From Macrotrachela quadricornifera (Eukaryota > Rotifera > Eurotatoria > Philodinida > Philodinidae), in contig JAJEKB010018241.1 in assembly GCA_022393335.1 (NCBI GenBank), positions 1 to 64,000 on the forward strand: DNA of 64,000 bases. The letters run 5' to 3'. Positions within the stretch are counted from its first letter, which is position 1; each line of letters opens with the position of its first letter. The notes below the pieces were generated by a model. That model did no database searches and was not told the origin of the DNA. It worked only from the letters and a program-made list of their open reading frames with translations. The position numbers and the translations under genes are program-made. Positions 47,528 through 58,300 of the stretch are shown here, in pieces.

Positions 47528-49576
47528 TAACCCTTTGAGGACGGGATTTTTTTTATTGAGAAAAAGTATTTTTCAACCTTTTTATATTATTTTAAGTCAA
47601 AATAGTTACAGAAAATCCTTATGGTAATCAAAAAGACAGTTTTTTTCTTCTTTTAAACAAAATGGTAATTTGCATGTGAAGCATCCGATATTAGATCGAA
47701 AATTTGCTTGTTTGGTGCTACAATAAGCACATCTTCTTCTTTTTCCTTTTACAGGTAAATGCATTTCATAATCGAAATTGAGGACACTTTTTGGTGAAGT
47801 TAGTTTAGACCTGTTTTCAGAAGGAGGTCTTCCACGGCGTATTCGTTCACTACCGGAGCAGAGCGACTTCGCCACTGAAACCATGTAGTTCAAGTATGTT
47901 AGCTTATCTTGAGCTGACTGATTATAACAAATGAATGAGTTGAAAATAGATGCATTTAAAAAAATAAATAAACATTCTCAGCCAATTTCTTTTCGACTTC
48001 CGATCGAGATTGTAGCATGAGATTCTTTGACTAAATCGGTCAACTCCATGTGAGAATTGATTATAATCTTTAACTGCTTTCGGACAGGCAATAGTAATAC
48101 GTTGACCGTTTTGCAATCGACGAGAAATCGAAACAACTTCATTGTCTTTATGATAATTCGAAGCCAAGTAAACGTGTTTAGTGTCCATTCAGATAAAGAC
48201 AATACTGTTCGATCTAACAATTGACTTACAATCACCTCGTTGCATTTTATTCTTCTTAGCAAAATCCGATGGAATACATGCCCGGTCTGATCTAATGGTT
48301 CCACAAGCTTTTATGTTCTGTAGTTTTAAGTTTTCTAATAATTTAAGAGAAGTGAAAAAGTTATCAAAATACAGGTGTTTTCCTTGAAAATCATGACCAG
48401 ATATAAGACTGAAAACAACACGTTCTCCCAAAGATATTTCTTTTTCTAAATAGATCTGATAGTTGAATAAATAGCCAGTAATTGGATCACATAAACACCA
48501 AACTTTATAACCTCTTTTTATTGGTTTAAGAGGTAAGTATTGCTTGATACTCGATTTTCCCTCGAACTTTATCATACTTTCATCAATTGTACCATAGCAA
48601 CCAAAGTTATCATTTTTTTGAAAGTTTTTCCGCAAAATTTCAATAAAATTCTTAACTTTGTAAATTTTACTGTAATCTTTAGATTCTCGTTCTGGTTTCA
48701 AGGAGTTATCAGCCAAATGTAAGTTATAAAAAATTTCAAGAAAACGATCTCGTGACATGATTGAACTGATAAAGGTATTATGAAATACCATATCCATGCT
48801 CCAATAAAGCTTCATATTCGGCAAGTTATTGATACCCATTAGGATGACCAATCCAAGAAATGATTCAATCTCTTTTTTGCTTACGTCTTTCCATTTATTA
48901 ATTTTTCTTCGATTATTGCTTTGTTTCTTTTCTTTCCTATAGATATTTGTTTGATCAGTGATTAGATTTAAAATTTCTTCAGTAAAAAATGTTCTAAAGA
49001 CTGCAATTGGTGTTAGTTCTTTGAGAGAGATTGAGGTAAAACCATCTTCCATGATATAGCTTTCACTGATTGGATTCAGTTCTTCTGTAGATATGTCCAT
49101 ATCTTCATCAGAAAGTTCAATCTCATCGAAGTCACTCTCGCTAGTATCGTTACTAGGATATGAATCATATGATTCGTCGTCGCTTTCATCATTTTCATAG
49201 AATTCCATTTGTTTAGTTTCAGATTCACAAACAGTATAGAGAAATAGAGTGTGAGTTAGAAGGTGAAATGATACACTTTTTAAATTCAAGAGCAATGTAA
49301 ATTCGTGAATGAGAACGAGAATATATATATACATATATCCAATAGTCAACGCGAATATTCTCGAAGAACAAAAGATTAGAAGAAAAGAACAAAATATATT
49401 TGAAAAGGTTTAATACGAAAGGAAGAAAAGAAAAGGAAAGTATGTAATGATAAGTGCAATTTTTTATAACTTTAACGATCGAATATGTTTGATAGTTTAG
49501 TGTAAAATAGACACTTTCTTTTTTACGAAAATAGGTGGTCCAAAAATAGGTCACCCGTCCTCAAAGGGTTAATTTA
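47528..49576 (-). mobile_element. Nearly complete piggyBac transposon
   Basis: Termini: CCCTTTGAGGACGGGA at the left and the inverted CCCGTCCTCAAAGGG at the right, each next to TTAA (near 47528 and 49570). The element is about 2.04 kb with a single minus-strand transposase gene between the ends. The near identity of its termini and the small number of lesions suggest a recent insertion. It lies about 30 bp upstream of the first recognisable exon of the DUF229 pseudogene. Confidence 0.93.
47606..49208 (-). pseudogene. piggyBac transposase, one nonsense codon and one frameshift
   Basis: The start is taken at ATG 49208, giving the acidic N-terminus MEFYENDESDDESYD; upstream codons are only open, not coding-like. 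DDE/D core: D209 in GTIDESMIKFEG, D282 in HLYFDNFFTS, and D390 in HGVDRF. The second Asp often seen three residues on from the third is Ser here. Codon 340 is TGA, between SNSIVFI and MDTKHVY, where this family usually has Trp, so TGG to TGA is likely. A 1-nt shift in a T7 run near 47955 separates FIYFF from NSFICYNQSAQDK. The Cys-rich C-terminal zinc-binding domain (RCAYCSTKQANF, then CFTCKLPFCL and CLFDYH) is intact. Usual length about 535-600; here about 534 codons. Confidence 0.9.
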
Positions 49577-49602
49577 AAAAATGAAACAAAACTAAATTGT
49601 AG

Positions 49603-51711
49603 TATGTCATCACCAAATTGGATTTATGTATCAAATGGTTTTTATTTTTGTTATCTATTAATTTGATTGAATGTATAATATTTTTTATTTTAGGTACTAT
49701 ATATTTTACTAAAGAAGTTATTAAAAAATATGGTTCAATAAAATGTGATTTTTCTCCAATTTTAAGACCATGAGGTGAAGAATTTTGGGTAACAATAGGC
49801 GATTATCAATCATTTATAAAAGATAAAATTCCATTAACATTATCAGATTTTTTTATTGCTAATTATCAATCAAAAACTCGAAAAATATATTCAAATTAGC
49901 ATATGGTTATTCGATTTGATAAGAATTTACATAACAGGTATATTTAGTAATATTTATCTATTAACTTAAATTTTTCTTAAGACATATTGAAAAACCAATA
50001 ATAAATACTCATCTTGGTTATAATATTCTTATGTTTGGCTTTGATTCAGTTTCTCGAATGGCATTTATGAGACTATTACCAAAAACTTATTCATATTTAA
50101 TTAATGAATTAGGTAGTATTGTTATGAAAGGTATATATAAAAATATTTTTCATTAATAATATTAGTTAAAAAAAGAAAAGAAAATGATATATTACTTTAG
50201 GATATAATATTGTTGGTGATAGTACAACACCAAATCTTTTAGCACTTTTAACAGGACATAAAATTGAAGAATTATATGAAGCAAGAAAAGGAAAAGATAA
50301 TTTTACAAGTGAAATGATTTTTTGGATACGTCAAATTGAAACTGAATATATTCGTATGAAAGTTTTTTTTCTTTCTAATATTTTGTTGATTAAACTAAAA
50401 TATATATTATATAAAGAATATTTGTATACATAGGGCATTATAGTTATGCTTGAAGACCATATAGGGACAAACTTTCTTTAAGCTTTTTATAAGAAATTAC
50501 AATACAACCTCCAATATTCTATCAAATATGAAGAGAGATCTCATGCGTAGGTCTATATTAGTTAAAGGATAGACTTTATTTAAAATAACTATCAATTAAT
50601 AAGTGATAGAAAACTGAATAATTTGAGAATGTATATAGCTATTAAGATCGAATAGTATAGTCAATAGTGAAGTACATAATTGTATGTAGAAACTAAAAGT
50701 TTAAAACAGATTTCAAATAGATTAAAAGATAAATCTTTAAAATTTTTTATTTATTTAATTAGATTGTATTCGTGGTAAAAAACGAAATGCATCCGATTTG
50801 ATTTCATATTTAATTGAAAATAATATCGAACAATTATTACAAGAAAAAAATATTCTCATAATTCATATGATTTTTTACCTTATGCAGATGATGAATTATT
50901 ATTATTTCTTAAAAATTTAAATAAAAATGATATATTAAATCATACAATACTTATTATAATGACTGATCATGGTCCAAGATTTTCTTATACAGCTAAAACA
51001 TATCAAGGTAGATTAGAAGAACGTTTACCATTTATGTCAATACGAATGCCAATAGAATTTCAAAAAACTTATCCAAATATAATGAATAATCTTCGATTAA
51101 CAACACCATTTGATGTTCATGAAACATTTCTTCATATGTTTAATTTTCATTCATTAAAATCTTATCAAACAAAATCAACTCGTTCAATAAGTTTATTTAA
51201 TTCAATATCTAATACAAGAACATGTACTGATGCTGGAATAAGTTCACATTTATGTGCATGTCTTAATTGGTAAGATATATCAATAAAAGATTCAATTATT
51301 ATAAAATTTAGTCAATCAGTAATTAAATATTTTAATCAATTTATGTCAACATATGAAAATAATAGTGAATGTGCAGTACTTTCATTGTATAAAGTAATTA
51401 AAGCAAGGTTATTAATTGAAAATAAAGTATGGTTAAAATTTGATGAAATGGCAAATGGACAAAAATTTAATCAAACTAATATAAAAACATATCAAATACA
51501 ATTTGAAACAATACCAGGACATGGACAATTTGAATTAACAGCAATATATCATTTAGATAATATGACATTTGATATTCAAAGACAACATTTAAGTCGTATT
51601 AATACATATGGTCAAACATCTGCTTGTATTGCAGAAAAACGACCAGAATTTCGTGAAATATGTTATTGTTCATATCTTTTAAAAACAAAAACAAAATCAA
51701 AAGATTATTAA
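49603..51711 (+). pseudogene. DUF229/sulfatase-like protein, decayed and 5'-truncated
   Basis: Exon pieces at 49603-49637, 49694-49937, 49982-50130, 50201-50361, and 50763 to 51711 in several segments. They carry family marks: IKCDFSPILRP, GYNILMFGFDSVSRMAF, LPKTYSYLINELG, GYNIVGDSTTPNLLALLTG, LIIMTDHGPRFSYTAKTYQG and CTDAGISSHLCACLNW. These DSxSR and DHG motifs belong to the alkaline-phosphatase-like DUF229 family. Defects: TGA after ILRP, TAG after IYSN, loss of the central 'ED' exon (50363-50762 has nothing similar), a 1-nt shift near 50858 and TAA after CLNW. The 5' exons, including any signal/TM anchor, are absent; a piggyBac sits just upstream. Confidence 0.85.
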
Positions 51712-54700
51712 TATCTAGAAAAATCAAATGAATTGAAAAAAAACACGTTTTTTTTTATTAATTTGATATTAGATATGTACCAAGTCTGTATGCTTGGATT
51801 CGAATTCGGTAATAAATAGGCTGATACAATTAGATTCATCGTCTTATTGAACTACAAACAATATAAGCATTTATCATACGAACTAGAACCTGAAAACTTA
51901 ATTATAAAAAATTTTGATTCATTATATTTTCTATGATCAAAGTAAATCAGAATGTTTTTCATTCCTAATTCAAAAAAGCTTAATGAAACATATATAGCAA
52001 GAAGATTGTACTAACTCCGGTGGGAGAAAATATGAGTGTATAAGGATAGAAATTTGCACCTTTCTCTATGTCCTTACCAACAGATTGTAACCGACAATTT
52101 AATTAATCAATTAATTTTCATTAATTATAACTAGTCAATAGATTTTATTAATGTTTTCTAGATATTTTGTATAGAAATATGCTGTATATTGTATAATGCA
52201 AAGTGATATCTCATAGAGCAGCTGTAAAATGGTACTATTTCACTAATTAGTGCATGCAGTGTTCTGATAGAGCCGATAAACTTTTGTTTAGACATGATCT
52301 TATATTGAGAGTGATCGGCTACGGGGATGAGGAAACGATTACTTATAAATTTATAGTCAAGTTTGATCTCTCTACAATCAGTACTAGCAGCTATATCGTT
52401 TAATCTCAAACGAATCGCATTAAATGACTTTTATTACGAATGAATAATGACGAGATTTCAACATGTTGGTGAGATAAATATGAGAAATTTTAGCAAAGTA
52501 TAAAGTCAAAATATTTAGTGTCAAGTTTTTTTTGTATATTTCATTAGAAGTGAATGTATTAATTGGCAATAATCATCTTCAGACTACTATGAATGTTCTA
52601 ATCGAATTTGCTCATCATTAATTATGTGAATATTTAAATATTTTTGCACTTTCAACTTCTAACTTTTGAATACCACAGATACAAACACTAATGACATTTT
52701 CTTTCTCCATTTGTTCTAGTAAATCAAGCATTTCTGTTATCGAAAGCTCTTGCTGATCTCATTTGTTGTTTATAGGACCATATTATAAAGTATCACGTAA
52801 ATCATTGACTACATGTGCAGAGAGTTTATAAAAATTTGAATATTTCTCTACAATGTTAGTAAGTTATGTTGACATGATGATAGAATGAAAACATAAATGA
52901 ATAAAATGAAAAAAAATATTGATTTTGATAGTTTATTGTGTATTATTGTTACGATTGGAAAAGGAAAACTAACACTCCTGTTCTGTGTAAGCATCTGTAA
53001 TCAAACGAGAGGAAACATGAATCATATAATGTTCGATTAATAGTTTTTTTTTATAATCGTTATAATTTTGGCCTTAATACAAAGCTGTGTAATATACATC
53101 AAAGATACCTATTCATGTGCCGATTGTGCTTAACATAAGTAATAGCACCGATTATATATGAAAAGATGACTAAGGCATATAATCATAATACATCACAGGA
53201 CAGCTTTGAGAACAAATTTTGAATGTCATAACAATTTAATTAGGATATCAAGTCCTAGAATGCACATGACAGCTGTTTTTCAAGGAGAAAAAATTGAGTT
53301 TTACATCAAAAAATCTTCAAAGACTTAGTTTTTAGCTTTTTTTTCTCTGGAAGAAAATCTCTAATCTATATCCATTTATGCAAATTACAATTCGCTCTTG
53401 GACGCTATAGACATTCTGATTATATTTCCACATAATCTGGTACAGGAAAACGTCTTGTTCATATCTTGCATTACTATAGTCCCATTCAATACAACATATG
53501 CAATCAACGGGAATGCATTAATGGGTTTCGTATTAAATCAGATCTTCGAAACATAACCGCTCTTTACAGTGCGTTGGCCATTTGTCGATGGATAGATAAA
53601 CGTTCTAGTAACTATTACAGTTAGCTACAAGGGGGAAAAGACTAATCGGAATATCAGCGAATGGTTGGGAATGCCCGAATAGTCTTTTCCCTCTCGGTGT
53701 AAGCGATAAAAATTCGCTTATAGTTTTCATACAAGATTGATTTTTCTAATAAACCCATCTTCATCCTTTCAATAAATGGTAAGTAAGCGTACATTCATCC
53801 CAAGTAGTGCTAAGTAAGCAGCTAGTTCTAGCATAATGATATCTTTTGTTCTGTAGTCACAGTATGCAGGGTTTGGTAAGCACATTTGAATACCTTATAG
53901 AAATAAGCAATATTATAATTGAAGAGGAGGACCAGAACCTAAAATTTTCAAAACCCTAAATCCAAAACCTGAGAGTTTTGGTATTATAACATGCCTAAAC
54001 TCTTATCCGTGAATTGTTCATCGAACAATGAATAACCAACATTTCATATGAGAATTATTTTAAAAGTCGTGCACCAAGTGTATATCACTACGAATATTTA
54101 AAACTCAATAACCTCATATATGTGACAAACTCCGTCCTTTATTTCTATAGTAAATTCATTATTTATTGATCAATCGTGAAATTCATAACTAATCAATAAT
54201 TACTAGATTCGATTGAAAAACTATTCAATTCATTCATGCATATCAGATGTAAATTAGATAACAATCTTCTACTCAATATCACTTATAGTTTGAATACATT
54301 TTCGCTGCTTCTTGCTTAATCTTTTCGATTTCATAATTGACTTTGCTTCATACCTTGTATTCATTCATTCATTTATTATTCCCAAAGTTCCAGTTTCATC
54401 CATGTTGTTCTTGCTATTGAAATAACAGACTAATAAGTTAGCCTTTCTTAATAAAAAAAACTGTTGAACACGATTAATCCCTATGGAACTACATATGAGA
54501 TCTCATACGAATAAGAACATTATTTATTCGTTGCACAAGTTTAAATCAAAAACCAAGCATATATATATCAAACTTGAAAATTGAATTCAAGTTTCAAGTT
54601 TGAAATTGCTGTTTTTACATAGAAAATGTCAAATCTTTTCGAGATTTTTTTAATTCTAAATCTATATTCGAACTTTCAAGATATATGTTCAATGGATAGA

Positions 54701-55380
54701 AGATGTTTCAAAATATAAGTATTAATGAGAAGTAAAGAATGAAAACAAAAATTATTTCAAAGTCTAGAAGCGGAGGCTACGCCTAAAACCGATATCAAAA
54801 ACGTCTCATAGTACTTTATCTTGCTATTTTGAAATGAATCGGCTATTACGTATGTGTCTTCAAAACAGCATATTGTAACTATGTAAATCTATGTTATTTG
54901 AATTTAATTCAATTCAGATAAATAAGCCATTTGATAACATCCTTAAGCAAAGTCGAAACTTGTCATAGTCTGCTTGACTCATCAACTCTTTGAATCATGA
55001 CAGCTAAACTCACTCTTCTCATCTCCAAATATATTCATCCATTCATTGATTCAATGAATCGATACAGAGGATAAGGCTGAGGATGATTAGATCAGAAGTA
55101 AAAAAAAGTGAAATTACCAGTCTGTGTATTAAAATGTGCCTAGTTTGATGTGCAAAGAAAACTTATTGACAAACGAAAGTTAAGAATAAAGTGCAATTGA
55201 GGAAATAGAGATTCAGTGATAAGTATTTTATTCAGAAGACGAGAAAAGTGAGTTAATTCTATAAGAAAGATAGCGAAGTAGAGGAAATGTTAAAAGAATT
55301 TAAAAGAAAACATAAACAACGACTGTATGTCAAAATATGTGTTTTAATAGAACATCATAGCCTGGAAATACAACACTTGT
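51712..55380. other. Gene-desert stretch with one coding-like relic and a small hairpin
   Basis: On the minus strand at about 52875-52640 a frame reads NIVEKYSNFYKLSAHVVNDL, then ITEMLDLLEQMEKENVISV with three stops. It is coding-like but not identified. At 53631-53697 a hairpin has a perfect 12-bp stem (GGGAAAAGACTA with TAGTCTTTTCCC). 54312-54369 matches the end of the window (see repeat). Otherwise AT-rich with nothing supported. Confidence 0.45.
54312..54369 (+). repeat. Dispersed repeat copy (also at 63945-64000)
   Basis: CTTTTCGATTTCAT..TTGACTTTGCTTC.TACCTTGTATTCATTCATT matches the last 56 bases of the window at roughly 85 percent by eye. It is probably a terminus of an unrecognised interspersed repeat; the second copy is cut by the window edge. 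Confidence 0.5.
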
Positions 55381-58300
55381 TCAAAACAAGAGTCGTTTGA
55401 TGACCTCATTCATTGTATCATCCATATTTGGCATACTGAACGCAATCTCTATGCCATTTGGTGATAATTCGATAACACCGCAGGCTAGTCGACCATCAGC
55501 ATGTCTACAAGAGAAAACTAGTTTGAGACCTTTTAAAAATACAATTAATAAGTCATACCCAGTAGTTTTACTATCTGAAAATCCACCCATGCCACCATCA
55601 TCTGGCAGCTCATGAATAACAATAGTTCGATTGTAGATCGCTTGCGGACCATCATATAATTGAATGATCTTATCTTTGATGAATATGTTGATGGTACCAC
55701 TGCTATCAGCCGTTACATTACCTAGATCACCCACATGTCGGCTTGAAATATTGGCCGTAATTGGACCATGCAATGTATCTAAATAACAATAACATTAAAT
55801 GACTTGATTATATTTGATTTTCTATTTTATTTGAAGTTCTCCATTTTCAGAATAAAACTCCATAATTTTACATCGGATGTTCTTATATTATTATTATTAA
55901 TGTCTGAGAATATTTTTCACAGGAAAAACCTTGATTTACATATAAAAATATATTTTTAATGATAGTCAACAGACAAAAGAATCAAAGCACTCATCAAAAT
56001 TTAAATTTTTAATTCATTTGACTCTTTCTATAGAAAATTTAGTGATTATTAACTTTTGACCGTTTGTTACCTAAAATAAATATAATAATCAAAAATTCTT
56101 CTGTAAATGTTCATTAGGATTATCAATATCACTCTAATAAAACACATTTATGTATCTGTCTGTCTCAGATGAAAGACAAAAAATTAAAGGTTATGAATGA
56201 AATATTAAATCTTTTCGACACTTTTCAGAATGATGGATGATAAACAAAATTCTCGAATGTTTTCAAACTTAACAGAACAGAGACAAAATAATGTCTCACA
56301 AAATACGTACAGAGAAAGGAGAACACATAATGTGGCTGAGAGATAGCGCACTCATGCTCGAAAATATAAAGATTAAAGGATAGTGCAATATCCATAGGAA
56401 TCACGTTACTACTACATGAAGTTACACAATTTTTTCATTGAAGAAGTTAAAAGATGTGTGAAATTTGTCATAGTTTATGACAGTTGATATTTTGCAGTAA
56501 TGCGAGATGTTTGATATGCTATATAACTTTCGATTCTATACAAATTAGGAAAAATGTATTAGAAAAAAGGCTACTTTTTCTCCAGAAAATTTACTAACAT
56601 AGCCAATAATCAGATGAATAATTTTCAGAAAAATGATTCCAGACATTTTTGAATGGCATTTACTGATGAAAATTTTCGTTTCAAAGAAATTAACACATCA
56701 TTTTGGATAAAATATCATAAAAAATTCTCACAAAAACCAAAAACAATTTTTCACTTTCTCATATATGTGAGAAAAAATATGCTGAAATTTGAAATAAATT
56801 CTTTTCATGTGATCTGCCGGTCATAATGCAGAACAATAGAGTATTGAATCTTGATCACAATCATAGGCACAAGATCCATTATTAATTTTAATTAATGATA
56901 TAGGATTAATCTGTCGTGATCTTTTACTTACCACACAGCCTCAAATGCTACAGCAGGTGAATTCTTGCTGTGTGGTTAGATTACAATTGATAATCAACTT
57001 TGTGTATATGACTATCTGGCCTCGTAGCGTCACTCGATGGAAATATAGGAATATATAGGAATTGACCACCATCATTAATATAGGATTGTCTCGAACTATA
57101 TAGGAAATATATAGGAACTGATTTTTGCTAAAAAATATCTTCATTTTATTGAAAACAGCATCATATAGTAACTCTTTCAGAAATAAAAAAAAAGTATTTG
57201 TGTTGGATTAAGTTTCGACTACTGTACTGTTACGGACCTATAACACTATAAATACATTCAAATGCAATAGAAGATGATAAAAAATTAATTTTTTTGTTTA
57301 TACAATATAAACTACACCACTTTTCAGTACTATTAAAAAATCTGTCATACCTCAAAATATATTTTGAAATATATACAAGTATAAATCTGTTTTAATTATA
57401 AATCACCGCTGAATCAGTCGTAATTCTTTTATCGTTTCTGTTCTTCTCAACAAATTATATTGGTCGTTCACTTCTACATTAATGAACTGTTCTGTATTTT
57501 CGACATTTGTTCGAGATCGTTTTACTTTCAGTATTATCATCATCAATTAATCTTGCAACTCTGTCTATATTGAGATGATTTCGTGATTGGGATTCAGTTA
57601 AGGTCACTGTCATTGGCGATGGTCTACTATATATTTTAAAATAATTGCCCTCCATTGTTTTTTAAATAACTGAAGAATGTCAGCAGCTGGAAATTTGTAG
57701 TTTTTACCAATCGAAAGAAGATATGAGAGCACATTTTTTTCTTCAAGATTGTATAAGACGAAATCATTTTGAAAACGGTCATTTCTGCAAAACAATGCAA
57801 GAGTGCAAGAAAACCATTAGTCGTTCTGATGAAATTTTGGTTTTGGCATGTGATCTAGATAGAAAAACTTTATATCTATGAGTTAAGATATAATTGGAAT
57901 GACTATCTTCACAAACCTTAATGTTGAGCAAATTAAATTCATCTATTTGCCTTCACGAAAACTGCGGATTTCTTTGAATTTTTAAGCAAATTGTCCTATT
58001 TTTTTATCAGAATCTCGTCTGAATGGCAGACCGTTTTCTACATTTTTTTCAATATTTGGCAGAAATGACTGGTTTTAATATGATTTCGTCTCATGCAATA
58101 TTGGAGAAAAAGACGCGCCCCCATCATCTCTTTCGATTGGTGAAAACCACAGATCTCCAGCTGCTAGCATTCTTAAATTATTCAAAAAACAGTATAGGAC
58201 ATTCTATTTTGAAATGGATAATAGTTGTCTTCATGAAGTTCATGTTTAAAATCTTTTGATTTCATTAATATTATTTCTTTGCCTTATAATAATTGCTTAC

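Noticed and set aside
30580..49208. Alternative genetic code with TGA as Trp, because TGA replaces Trp in the piggyBac and apparently in the mariner
   Set aside because: Host genes here end at TGA or TAA and use TGG for Trp; the transposon TGAs are ordinary nonsense mutations in dead elements.
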